A stretch of 64,000 nt of DNA, taken from the NCBI RefSeq assembly GCF_002005145.1, contig NZ_CP019698.1, positions 1,798,001 to 1,862,000 of the forward strand. Direction: 5' to 3'. The stretch comes from Desulforamulus ferrireducens. Lineage in GTDB: Bacteria > Bacillota > Desulfotomaculia > Desulfotomaculales > Desulfotomaculaceae. Below the pieces are notes generated by a model. The model had not been told where the DNA came from and ran no database searches. It saw nothing but the letters and a program-made list of their open reading frames with translations. The position numbers and the translations under genes were made by a program. Positions 35,705 to 43,343 of this stretch are shown here, piece by piece. Each line of letters starts with the position of its first letter. Within the stretch, counting starts at the first letter, position 1.

Positions 35705-35981
35705 AGATAACTACATAAGCTATCGACATTGATGGAGGAAAGTAGATCAAACCCAACCTTCCAGGGAGAAGAAGTCGCGACTGAGAGCTTCTTTATGGTA
35801 TGGCTGATTGAAGTTCCCTCCGGAGTTGCTGCAGTGAAAGATTTTAGTAGCTTCAGCCGGGAGCCCGCCGTTAAAAGGGAGGAGGTATCGGATGTTTGTC
35901 CCGTACCGGTAAAGCAACTACACACTAGGGTGGTATAGCGAAATGATGCATTTCGTCCCTGGAGGATGAAATGCTTTTTTA
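35705..35981 (+). ncRNA. T-box leader 1 with terminator
   Basis: A full T-box leader. Stem I is closed by GGAGG / CCTCC and contains an AAAGTA (AGTA motif) opposite GAAGTTC. Long intervening helices follow, then the T-box AGGGTGGTATAGCG (from 35927) and a terminator GCATTTCGTCC / GGATGAAATGC with T6 (35948-35980). The TGGT bulge fits a tRNA with discriminator A. The specifier could be GTT (Val) or, one base on, TTC (Phe); I cannot decide. It would sense uncharged tRNA and control downstream transport genes. Confidence 0.85.
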
Positions 35982-36090
35982 TTACCGGCAGGAAGAAGTC
36001 CCGTACCTTTTGAGCTGGGCTATTAAGCCAATTTGGGTGGTACCGCGGAGATAACTCTTCGTCCCTTGTTGAGGGATGAAGAGTTTTTTT
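35982..36090 (+). ncRNA. Partial second T-box: antiterminator and terminator only
   Basis: A second, closer-to-consensus T-box, GGGTGGTACCGCG (36035-36047), followed by terminator AACTCTTCGTCCC / GGGATGAAGAGTT and T7. Only about 55 bases separate it from terminator 1, too few for a Stem I, so it probably lacks its own specifier. It repeats the GTCCCGTACC segment seen before T-box 1, suggesting partial duplication. Confidence 0.75.
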
Positions 36091-36282
36091 AATTATATCC
36101 GAAGGGAGGGGTTTTATCTTCTTTACGTTACTAAGGTTTGTGGAAAAAAACATCATTAATATTTGGGAGGTAGTAAGTCTGAAACCAGCTCCACGGGGGC
36201 ACAAACTAAAAAAGAGCATAGCAAACAGACCATCCATGGGATGATCTTTAAAAAGTGAAAAGTGATAACTTGTGTATTTCCA
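36091..36282 (+). other. Remnant leader between the T-boxes and the IS110 element
   Basis: No convincing gene. A GGGAGG site at about 36164 is followed by a short open frame with only a CTG as start (KPAPRGHKLKKSIANRPSMG, stop). This may be the 5' end of a gene cut by the insertion or simply leader. The left end of the insertion element should lie in the last 40 bases. Confidence 0.4.
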
Positions 36283-37521
36283 TCAATCCTTAACTACAGA
36301 GTACCCGTGCCTCCGAGCTATAAGAATAGCCTGTTCTACTGTGATTTCACGAGATGCAGGAAAAGGTTGCGCTTTCTTATAAAGTTCTGGGTTGTAAGGT
36401 TCACCTTTTTTAAGGATGTGATAAATGGCAGTAAGCAACATTCGTGCAATAGCTATAATAGCACGCTTATGGCCACGCCGCTTTTTGATGGATAAATAGC
36501 GGCCCTTGATTTCAGGGTGTTTATCACTTTTAACAACAGCGTTGGCGCACTGTACTAAAAGTGGCTTGATATAAACACCGGCACGGGATATGCGAACAGA
36601 ATGTTTTTTGCCCGCACTCTCGTTGTTTTGAGGAGTCACTCCTGCCCAGGAACACAAGTGTTTGGCTGTAGGGAACACAGACATATCAGCACCGATTTCT
36701 GAAATTATAGCGATTGCAGAAAAGGGATTTTTGATACCTGGTACAGTGGACACTAAAGTACGTTCCTTGGCATAAGGCTCTGAGAGCGATAGAATTAAGG
36801 ATTCAAGGTTGGACTTGCACTTTCCTAATTCGCCATAATGCTGAAGAATAATATTCATTTTTTGCCGCTGTTCCGGTGTAATCATTCCGTCCAGGGCAAG
36901 ACGGATATCGTCCACTTTATGCAGCATGGATGAGTGAAGAAGAGGAACAAAATCGAAATCCTTATCATCGGGCTTTTCAAGCAAGTAGTCAATGATTCTC
37001 ATTGAACTCTTACCGAAAGTATCAGATACCACGTTGGCGAGCTGGATATTTGATACAGTAAGACAATTTTGAATCCGGTTCTTCTCGCTGGAACTAAAGT
37101 TTGTGAGCTTAAAACGATAACGCATCAAGTCACGCAATTGACGAATTGGAAGGGGTGGCATAAAGCTTCCGGCAACAAGGTCGTGCTTAAACAGGTCGGC
37201 AATCCACTTGGCATCCTTTTTATCGGTTTTCTTACCGCGAATCGCTTTGACATACTTTGGATGAGCCAGTGTAATTTTACAGGTGGCTTCCAAAATATTG
37301 TACACAGGTACCCAATACTTGCCGGTGGATTCCATGCAAACATGTGTGCAGGAATTGGAGGAAAGCCACTCCGACAGCTTTCGCAAATCGTTTGTGAAGG
37401 TAGAAAAGCGTCTGGACTTGTAAGTGGTAACACCTTTGTCATTGGTAAAGGCAATACAAGCAACAAGAAACTTTTTGTGGACATCAATTCCACAACAGAT
37501 GGGGTAAACGATTTTTAACAT
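36283..37521 (-). CDS. IS110-family transposase
   Basis: A 412-residue DEDD/RuvC-type recombinase. N-terminal acidic residues: YPICCGIDVHKKFLVACI, CMESTGKYWVPVYNI and KKTDKKDAKWIADL. C-terminal transposase_20 domain with TVPGIKNPFSAIAIISEIG and LCSWAGVTPQNNESAGK, where the Ser is the expected nucleophile. Length is normal and no frameshift is seen, so the element may still be active. ATG at 37521 follows GAGAGAC; the extension to 37563 lacks a ribosome site. IS110 recombinases use an RNA guide. Confidence 0.92.
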   Translation of the reverse strand: MLKIVYPICCGIDVHKKFLVACIAFTNDKGVTTYKSRRFSTFTNDLRKLSEWLSSNSCTHVCMESTGKYWVPVYNILEATCKITLAHPKYVKAIRGKKTDKKDAKWIADLFKHDLVAGSFMPPLPIRQLRDLMRYRFKLTNFSSSEKNRIQNCLTVSNIQLANVVSDTFGKSSMRIIDYLLEKPDDKDFDFVPLLHSSMLHKVDDIRLALDGMITPEQRQKMNIILQHYGELGKCKSNLESLILSLSEPYAKERTLVSTVPGIKNPFSAIAIISEIGADMSVFPTAKHLCSWAGVTPQNNESAGKKHSVRISRAGVYIKPLLVQCANAVVKSDKHPEIKGRYLSIKKRRGHKRAIIAIARMLLTAIYHILKKGEPYNPELYKKAQPFPASREITVEQAILIARRHGYSVVKD

Positions 37522-37568
37522 TAAAGTCTCTCTTCGCAAAAAATTATTGAGAAAAGCAGGCATTGACT

Positions 37569-37654
37569 GACTGTCCAGCTATAAACGAGTTGTTTATACA
37601 AAGATAAGTCTTCGTACTCTGAAGGCACACTTATTTGTGCTTGAAAGGACAGTC
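37569..37654 (-). ncRNA. Candidate bridge RNA region of the IS110 element
   Basis: In the non-coding 5' region of the transposase the minus strand has an outer stem GACTGTCC / GGACAGTC enclosing two small hairpins (AAGCACA...TGTGCC-type and ATAAAC / GTTTAT). IS110 elements encode a structured bridge RNA in this position, so this is the best candidate. It could extend to about 37740. Structure read by eye only. Confidence 0.45.
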
Positions 37655-37746
37655 TACACATATAAAAATACGGTCTGCTCCCAAAGGAACAGCGCACTCA
37701 CCTCCACGTGATTTGTAGTTGCCTGTTATCTCAATAAGATAGTTTT

Positions 37747-37800
37747 AAAACAAAACAAGCTCATAGGCAATGTTTCATTCCGTTTTGTGCCTTGAGCTTG
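37747..37800 (+). promoter_or_regulatory. Hairpin just before the ABC importer ribosome site
   Basis: Arms CAAGCTCATAGGCA and TGCCTTGAGCTTG pair with small internal loops and end just before GAAAGGA, the ribosome site of the binding-protein gene. There is no T-run. It could be a leader hairpin or a terminator remnant at the IS junction. Confidence 0.35.
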
Positions 37801-37820
37801 CGAAAGGAATGGTTATAAAT

Positions 37821-38807
37821 ATGAAAAAATTATTAGCTATTGTGATGATGTTGCTGGTATTAGGCTTAACCGGTTGTGGCATTGGCGATGCAACTTCTAC
37901 ACCACAGAGCGAGGAGAAGGTGAAACTGGGAATTATCCAAATTGTTGAACACCCGTCTTTGGACGCGGCTAGAAATGGCTTTTTGGATCTCCTTAAGGAA
38001 CAGGGATATGTCGAGGGAGAAAAACTGGTGGTGGATTATCAAAATGCCCAGGGTGATCAAGGAAATCTGCAGACCATAGCTCGCAAGTTAGTTCAAGATA
38101 AAAACGATTTAATCTTGGCTGTGGCCACCCCTTCAGCCATGATGATGGCTAATGAAACCACTGAAATTCCCATTTTAATCACAGCTGTCACCGACCCGGT
38201 CAGTGCTAAGCTGGTGAAAAGCATGGAAAAACCTGAAACCAACGTCACCGGCACCACCGACATGAACCCCATCAAGGATCAATTACAATTAATTAAAGAT
38301 ATCGTGCCAACAGCGAAAAAAATAGGCCTTATCTATAACGCCAGTGAAATTAATTCCCAGGTCCAGGTAGATATCGCAGATAAGGAAGCTCCCGAACTGG
38401 GTTTAGAATTGGTCAAAGTTACTGTTACAGCCAGCAGCGAAGTAATGCAAGCAGCCCAATCCCTGGTGGGCAGAGTGGATGCAATTTATTTACCCACCGA
38501 TAATATGGTAATTTCCTCTCTGGCAGCAGTACTTAAGGTAGCTGAAGAAAACAAACTACCGGTTATTGCCGGTGAAGGCGATTCAGTAGAAAATGGCGCA
38601 CTGGCTACCGTCGGCATTGACTATTATCAATTGGGCCGCACCACCGGTGAAATGGCCCTGCGTATTATAAATGGTGAAAAACCACAGGAAATGGCTATCC
38701 AAAGTCAATCTGGTTCGGAACTGGTTATTAACCTCCAGGCAGCAGAGCGCATGGGTGTAACCGTTCCGGAAGAACTTATCGCAAAGGCTAAAAAAGTAAT
38801 TAAGTAG
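37821..38807 (+). CDS. ABC transporter substrate-binding lipoprotein (DUF534/TrpX-like)
   Basis: A 328-residue lipoprotein: signal peptide MKKLLAIVMMLLVLGLTGCG with the lipobox Cys at residue 19. The body (LGIIQIVEHPSLDAARNGFL, VEGEKLVVDYQNAQGDQGNL, ILAVATPSAMMMAN) is the ABC_sub_bind (DUF534) family. In Firmicutes these importers are often controlled by T-boxes and are thought to carry aromatic amino acids (TrpXYZ). The two following genes supply permease and ATPase. Upstream lies an IS110 element that parts it from a tandem T-box leader, so its native control may be lost. Confidence 0.85.
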   Translation: MKKLLAIVMMLLVLGLTGCGIGDATSTPQSEEKVKLGIIQIVEHPSLDAARNGFLDLLKEQGYVEGEKLVVDYQNAQGDQGNLQTIARKLVQDKNDLILAVATPSAMMMANETTEIPILITAVTDPVSAKLVKSMEKPETNVTGTTDMNPIKDQLQLIKDIVPTAKKIGLIYNASEINSQVQVDIADKEAPELGLELVKVTVTASSEVMQAAQSLVGRVDAIYLPTDNMVISSLAAVLKVAEENKLPVIAGEGDSVENGALATVGIDYYQLGRTTGEMALRIINGEKPQEMAIQSQSGSELVINLQAAERMGVTVPEELIAKAKKVIK

Positions 38808-38817
38808 GGTGATTTAA

Positions 38818-39735
38818 ATGACAGCAATTGGACTTGGCGTCATAGAACAGGGGTTGCTCTGGGGGATTATGGTGCTGGGGGTTTACCTAACCTTCCGGGT
38901 ACTGGATTTTCCGGATCTTACCGTGGATGGCAGCTTCACCCTGGGGGCAGCGGTGGCAGCCCGCCTGATTTTTGATGGTTATGACCCCTGGCTGGGCACC
39001 GGGCTGGCTTTGCTGTGTGGTCTGGCGGCAGGGTTAATTACCGGTATATTAAATACCAAGCTGCGTATTGCACCACTTTTATCCGGTATTTTAATGATGA
39101 TCGCCCTTTACTCCATAAACTTACGTGTAATGGGAAATAAATCCATGTTATCCCTGTTACGGATGGAAACCATTTACACTGATCTGGCAGCCCTAGGGAT
39201 TCCGTCACAGTTAACCGTGGTCAGTTTAGGATTACTGGCAGTGCTGCTAACCACCATGTTGATCTACCTTTTCTTACAGACTGAGTTAGGTTTGGCACTG
39301 CGAGCCACCGGTGATAACGAGCAAATGATCCGTAGTTTGGGGGTAAATACCGACACCACCAAGATTATGGGGCTCGCCTTAGGCAACGGATTGGTGGCTC
39401 TGTCAGGTTCCTTGGTGGCCCAATATCAAAGCTTCAGCGATGTGGGTATGGGCATTGGTATGATTGTGGTAGGTTTAGCTTCGGTCATTGTCGGTGAAGT
39501 GATCTTTGGCAATGGCAGCCTCAGGCGAGCCCTGCTGGCTGTGGTGGCAGGTTCTCTGGTTTATCGTGCTGTCATAGCTCTGGTGATGCAAATGGGCTTA
39601 CCTACTACGGATCTTAAGCTGTTTACCGCCCTGTTAGTGATATTAGCCATGTCCTCACCGCTGCTCAAGGAAAAAATACTATGTCGTAAAACAACCAGAG
39701 GGGGTACAAAGGATGCTGTCGCTCGTTGGAATTAA
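38818..39735 (+). CDS. ABC transporter permease (TrpY-like)
   Basis: A 305-residue permease with about eight hydrophobic spans, of the LivH/RbsC-like BPD_transp_2 type. Conserved FRVLDFPDLTVDGSFTLGAA near residue 30 and GLALGNGLVALSGSLVAQYQ near 190 match the permease that goes with DUF534 binding proteins. It begins 10 bases after the binding-protein gene and overlaps the ATPase gene by 23 bases. Confidence 0.87.
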   Translation: MTAIGLGVIEQGLLWGIMVLGVYLTFRVLDFPDLTVDGSFTLGAAVAARLIFDGYDPWLGTGLALLCGLAAGLITGILNTKLRIAPLLSGILMMIALYSINLRVMGNKSMLSLLRMETIYTDLAALGIPSQLTVVSLGLLAVLLTTMLIYLFLQTELGLALRATGDNEQMIRSLGVNTDTTKIMGLALGNGLVALSGSLVAQYQSFSDVGMGIGMIVVGLASVIVGEVIFGNGSLRRALLAVVAGSLVYRAVIALVMQMGLPTTDLKLFTALLVILAMSSPLLKEKILCRKTTRGGTKDAVARWN

Positions 39736-40519
39736 AAAAACCTTTAATCCAGGCAGTGTCAATGAACGCCTCGCTCTGTCTGGAGTGTCCTTAAAACTTA
39801 AGCCAGGTGAAGTGGTAACGGTAATTGGCGGCAATGGTGCCGGCAAATCCACTTTATTAAACTGTATTGCCGGTGTTTATCCACTGGATGAAGGCCAAAT
39901 CTGGATTGAGGGACAGCAGATCCAGCAGCTGCCGGAGTATGACCGCGCACCCTTTATTGGTCGGGTATTCCAGGACCCTTTACTGGGTACAGCAGCTTCC
40001 ATGACCATTGAAGAAAATTTAGCCCTGGCACTGAAAAGGGGCCAGCGCCGCCAGCTACGCTGGGGCATTAGGGCTAAGGATCGGGCCTTTTTTAAAGAAC
40101 AATTGAGTAAATTGGGGTTAGGTTTAGAAAACCGGCTGACCACCAGGGTAGGTCTGCTATCCGGCGGCCAACGTCAGGCCTTAACCCTCTTGATGGCCAC
40201 CCTGGTACCGCCTAAAATCCTGTTATTGGATGAACACACCGCGGCACTGGATCCCAATACCGCCCAAAAGGTACTACACCTAACGGAAAAACTCGTGACA
40301 CAGCACCAGTTAACCACCCTCATGGTTACCCATAACATGTCGGATGCCCTTCGCCTGGGCAACCGCACCATCATGATGCACGAAGGCCGTATTATCCTTG
40401 ATTTGCAAGGAGAAAAACGGCAAAACACCACTATTCCCGATTTGCTGGCAATGTTTAAAAAGGCCAGCGGTGAGTCCTTGGTCAATGACAGAATGCTGAT
40501 GGTGGCCGGGGGGAATTAA
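39713..40519 (+). CDS. ABC transporter ATPase (TrpZ-like)
   Basis: A 268-residue ABC ATPase with Walker A GGNGAGKST, Q-loop VFQDPLLGTA, signature LSGGQRQAL and Walker B ILLLDEHTAALDP (His after DE instead of the usual Pro; this variant is seen in this subfamily). GAGGGGG seven bases upstream sits within the permease gene. It is the last gene of the importer operon and ends next to repeat element D. Confidence 0.9.
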   Translation: MLSLVGIKKTFNPGSVNERLALSGVSLKLKPGEVVTVIGGNGAGKSTLLNCIAGVYPLDEGQIWIEGQQIQQLPEYDRAPFIGRVFQDPLLGTAASMTIEENLALALKRGQRRQLRWGIRAKDRAFFKEQLSKLGLGLENRLTTRVGLLSGGQRQALTLLMATLVPPKILLLDEHTAALDPNTAQKVLHLTEKLVTQHQLTTLMVTHNMSDALRLGNRTIMMHEGRIILDLQGEKRQNTTIPDLLAMFKKASGESLVNDRMLMVAGGN

Positions 40520-40525
40520 CAACAA

Positions 40526-40947
40526 TACCATGTTGCGTAAAGGTGATGATGCGAAACTGGCCATCGGCCGTCGGCTGTCGGCCTTCGGCTTTTGGCTTTT
40601 GGCCTTTAGCCTTTGGCTTAGTTGGATTAAACATGATACTTGTAGCACATCCCCTGGGGAGAAGATTATAGGAGCCCCCTCAGTGAGGGGGCTGTCGCGA
40701 AGCGACTGGGGGAGTTGCTTTTGGGTCTAACTCCCTCCGGCGGCTTTGCCGCCACCTCCCTCGAGGAGGGAGGTTCAATAAAGCCATGGCTAACGGCCAA
40801 AGGCCAATGGCCAATATTTAGCCGACGGCCGATGGCTGATGGCCAAAAACTAAATGCAAACTGCCAATTTTTTAAGCCTAAGGCTCAAAAGCTGACGGCC
40901 AAAAAGGGGAGTGTCGCAAAACCTTAGTAATGCGACACTCCCCTTTT
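40526..40947 (+). repeat. Modular hairpin repeat element, copy D (hairpins at both ends)
   Basis: The longest copy. It starts with a degenerate TGTTGCG...GATGCGAAAC version of the hairpin near the ATPase stop, then GGCCATCGGCCGTCGGCT, GGCCTTCGGC, TTGGATTAAACATGATAC, AGCCCCCTCAGTGAGGGG, CTGTCGCGAAGCGACTGG, TCTAACTCCCTCCGGCGG, CTCCCTCGAGGAGGGAGG and an AGCCGACGGCCGATGGCTGA tail. A second, strong hairpin at its right end serves the convergent YjcZ-like gene. The GGCCATCGGCCGTCGGCT start and AGCCGACGGCCGATGGC tail are inverted complements. Confidence 0.85.
40901..40947. terminator. Bidirectional terminator at the right end of repeat D
   Basis: AAAAGGGGAGTGTCGCA pairs with TGCGACACTCCCCTTTT, 15 bases after the stop of the YjcZ-like gene. 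Confidence 0.85.
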
Positions 40948-40961
40948 GGGGTTATCCCGTG

Positions 40962-41093
40962 TTATTTACTTGCACCATACCAGCTATAGGGGGTGCCTAA
41001 CAGAAGTAGGATTAGGATGAGGAAGATGATGAAAGCGGGATCATAATAGCCGCCTCCGCCGCATCCTGCACCGCCGCCATAGTTGTAGCCCAT
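40962..41093 (-). CDS. YjcZ-type small sporulation protein
   Basis: A 43-residue protein with ATG after AAAGGAGG. It begins MGYNYGGGAGCGGGGYYDPA and continues with a hydrophobic span FIIFLILILLLLG, then a short PYSWYG tail. The Gly-rich head followed by a single membrane span is typical of the YjcZ/YczC small sporulation proteins of Bacillota, which are found in spores. Terminated by the hairpin of repeat D. Confidence 0.7.
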   Translation of the reverse strand: MGYNYGGGAGCGGGGYYDPAFIIFLILILLLLGTPYSWYGASK

Positions 41094-41199
41094 GTATATT
41101 CCTCCTTTGCTTTAGTGTAATACATATTATGGTAGCTGCAGGTTAGTTGTTACAGTATAAACTATATTTTCTAGCTGCTCAGTTAAACTAAATGTGACC

Positions 41200-43044
41200 T
41201 TATTTCACCACTACCTTATACTCTGACAACCAGACATTAACCTGATACAGGAAGGCAAAGAGCTGCGGTCTGGCCATGAGCTGCCCAAACCAGGGTCGGC
41301 TGATACTATCATTGCTGGCTTCTAACATATCTTGAACTGTATTGGTGTCAATGAATTGCAGCAGTGGGGAGGAGGGGTCATCAAGGATATCCTGGACTAA
41401 AGCTTTTACCGCCGCCAGGTAAGCAGGATTGTGAGTTTTGGGATAGGGACTTTTCCGCCGCTCCAATACATCAGCCGGCAGTACATCACTTAAAGCCATA
41501 CGCAGCAAACCCTTTTCTCGCTGATTAAAGCTTTTCATGGACCAGGGAACGTTCCAGACATATTCCACCAGGCGATGGTCGCAGAAGGGCACCCGTACCT
41601 CCAGGCCGGTGGCCATACTCATGCGATCCTTGCGATCCAACAGGTTCTGCATAAACCAAACCAGGTTGAGATAAAAAATCTCCCGCCTCCTTGCCTCTAA
41701 GGGTTCTTCCCCTGGCAGTCGAGGTACTTCCGCCAGGGTTTCTCGATAACGCTCAGCCACATAGGCCGCCGGCTTGATCAGATTTGTCAGCTCAGGTGAT
41801 AGTATTTGTGTCCTATCCCTTAACGACTGAGACCAAGGAAAGGTATTGGCTTGTAAATCCTCTTGCCTGTGAAACCAGGGATAACCACCAAACACTTCGT
41901 CGGCGCACTCACCGGAAAGGGCTACCGTGGCACCCTTTTTAATTTCCTTGCAAAATAAATAGAGGGAGGAATCCACATCGGCCATGCCGGGTAAATCCCT
42001 GGCTAGCACAGCGATTTTGAGAGCATCTACCAGTTCGTTGGTATCTACGGTAATATAATGGTGTCGAGAACCTAGAAAATCCACCATACGTTTGACCCAA
42101 GGGGCATCGTCATTGGGTTGGAAAGCGCTTGGTTGGAAGTAACGAGCATTGTCAACATAATCAACAGAATAGGTGTGCAGCCTTTCCCGGCCTTGTTTTT
42201 GATAAGCTCTGGCTGCAAAGGCAGAGAGGGCACTGGAATCCAATCCCCCGGACAGACAGGTGCAAACTTGCACATCAGCTACCAATTGTCTGGTGATACT
42301 GTCCTCCAGCAACTCTCGCACCTTTTCAATGGTGGTGGCTAAATCATCCTCGTGGGGCTTGCTGATTAAACTCCAGTACCGGTACAGGTGAATTTGGTTA
42401 TCTCGGTAGAGTAAGGCCTGACCGGGTCGTAGTTCGTAAACATCTTTAAAAACTCCGTGTCCCGGCGTGCGGGCGGGACCCAGGGCAAAGATTTCCGCCA
42501 GCCCGTCGGCAGTTACTTCCGGCTGAACCAAAGGGTGAGCCAGCAGCGCATTTAATTCACTGCCAAAAATTAAGGTGGTGCCCCGCTGGGCATAGAAAAG
42601 TGGCTTGACACCCAGGCGATCCCGGGCCATAAACAGGGTTTGCTGAGACTCCTGCCAAATAGCAAAGGCGAAGATACCATTGAACTTTTCCACACAGGAA
42701 GGACCCCATTCTATATAAGCAGCCAGGAGAACCTCGGTATCTGAGTGCCCTTGAAAGCGATGGCCAAGGTAGGTTAACTGTTGCCTAAGTTCCGGCGTAT
42801 TATACAACTCGCCGTTATAGACTATGACGAAGGTATCCTGACCCTGGTGTCGGATCATAGGCTGGGCACCTCCTTCCGGGTCTACTACGCTAAGACGCCT
42901 GTGCCCCAGGGCGACCCGAGAGGAAAACCAGAAACCCTCGGCATCCGGACCCCGGTTGATTAAGGTGGCAGTCATTTTTTCCAAAATGACACGATCCCGG
43001 GGTAGTTCGATTCCCTGGTCAACAAAACCGGTAATTCCACACAT
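41200..43044 (-). CDS. asnB: Asparagine synthase (glutamine-hydrolysing)
   Basis: A 614-residue class II glutamine amidotransferase fused to an AMP-forming synthetase. The nucleophile is Cys2 (MCGITGFVDQ). NRGPDAEG, YNGELYN and DTEVLLAAY are glutaminase motifs. The synthetase P-loop is CLSGGLDSSALSAF (about residue 263). It makes asparagine from aspartate, glutamine and ATP. ATG after AAAGGAG. The minus-strand leader has a terminator and an ANTAR-like hairpin, and the gene is divergent from the ANTAR regulator. Confidence 0.94.
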   Translation of the reverse strand: MCGITGFVDQGIELPRDRVILEKMTATLINRGPDAEGFWFSSRVALGHRRLSVVDPEGGAQPMIRHQGQDTFVIVYNGELYNTPELRQQLTYLGHRFQGHSDTEVLLAAYIEWGPSCVEKFNGIFAFAIWQESQQTLFMARDRLGVKPLFYAQRGTTLIFGSELNALLAHPLVQPEVTADGLAEIFALGPARTPGHGVFKDVYELRPGQALLYRDNQIHLYRYWSLISKPHEDDLATTIEKVRELLEDSITRQLVADVQVCTCLSGGLDSSALSAFAARAYQKQGRERLHTYSVDYVDNARYFQPSAFQPNDDAPWVKRMVDFLGSRHHYITVDTNELVDALKIAVLARDLPGMADVDSSLYLFCKEIKKGATVALSGECADEVFGGYPWFHRQEDLQANTFPWSQSLRDRTQILSPELTNLIKPAAYVAERYRETLAEVPRLPGEEPLEARRREIFYLNLVWFMQNLLDRKDRMSMATGLEVRVPFCDHRLVEYVWNVPWSMKSFNQREKGLLRMALSDVLPADVLERRKSPYPKTHNPAYLAAVKALVQDILDDPSSPLLQFIDTNTVQDMLEASNDSISRPWFGQLMARPQLFAFLYQVNVWLSEYKVVVK

Positions 43045-43073
43045 GGTCTAACACTCCTTTACATAAAATTGTT

Positions 43074-43144
43074 CAAAAAACAAACGCCTCCGCTAAAGGT
43101 CAAGACCTTTAACCAGAGGCGCCGTTGCCTTGGAGACACATCTC
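43074..43144 (-). promoter_or_regulatory. ANTAR-type antitermination site and terminator of the asnB leader
   Basis: On the minus strand, P2 (43130-43117) is AGGC, loop AACGGC, GCCT, with A at loop position 1 and G at 4. Its 3' arm is the 5' arm of a terminator GCCTC...GAGGC containing TAAAGGTC / GACCTTTA and followed by GTTTGTTTTTTG. The upstream P1 candidate (43144-43133) is GAG, loop ATGTGT, CTC; it has A1 but T at position 4 and a three-base linker, so P1 is a weak match. Confidence 0.6.
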
Positions 43145-43149
43145 ATTTT

Positions 43150-43178
43150 CTATTAGCATGGTATGCTAAGTTCAGCAA
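43150..43178 (-). promoter_or_regulatory. asnB promoter
   Basis: Minus strand TTGCTG, 17 bases, TAATAG with TGC directly before it (extended -10). The RNA would start just before the leader hairpins. Confidence 0.5.
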
Positions 43179-43208
43179 AATGTGTCATGTATACATTACA
43201 TAATTCTA

Positions 43209-43237
43209 TTGACTGACCAGTATGCACTGTCTATAAT
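43209..43237 (+). promoter_or_regulatory. Promoter of the ANTAR regulator-glnA unit
   Basis: TTGACT, 17 bases, TATAAT: near-consensus sigma-A. No other promoter is evident before glnA, so ANTAR gene and glnA are probably co-transcribed. Confidence 0.75.
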
Positions 43238-43253
43238 TAAGTCAAGTAAATAA

Positions 43254-43322
43254 GGGATACAACGTGGTATCCCAATGTGGCAATGTGGCCCAGTACAGAT
43301 TATTTATCTGTCTGGGCTTTTT
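43254..43322 (+). promoter_or_regulatory. ANTAR-type antitermination module of the regulator's own leader
   Basis: P1 (43254-43273): GGGATAC, loop AACGTG, GTATCCC. Five-base linker. P2 (43279-43290): GGC, loop AATGTG, GCC. The 3' arm of P2 starts the terminator GCCCAG...CTGGGC (43288-43317) with inner ACAGAT / ATCTGT and a T5 run. This implies the regulator controls its own synthesis. Confidence 0.82.
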
Positions 43323-43343
43323 GTGTTTGTGAGGTGACAAATA

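Larger units (their letters stand above)
36250..37740 (-). mobile_element. IS110-family insertion sequence (ends approximate)
   Basis: One transposase gene with a roughly 220-base non-coding region on its 5' side and a very short 3' side, the arrangement of IS110-group elements. These have no obvious terminal inverted repeats or long target duplications, so I cannot place the ends exactly. It separates a tandem T-box leader from an ABC importer operon. Confidence 0.75.

Noticed and set aside
35705-35981. Tryptophan-specific T-box
   Set aside because: The importer family is often called TrpXYZ, but the TGGT bulge does not fit bacterial tRNA-Trp with G at the discriminator, and no TGG is in the specifier position I read.
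35695-36237. 180-codon ORF on the minus strand
   Set aside because: It lies antisense to the T-box leaders and terminators, has no ribosome site and gives a low-complexity protein with no family likeness.
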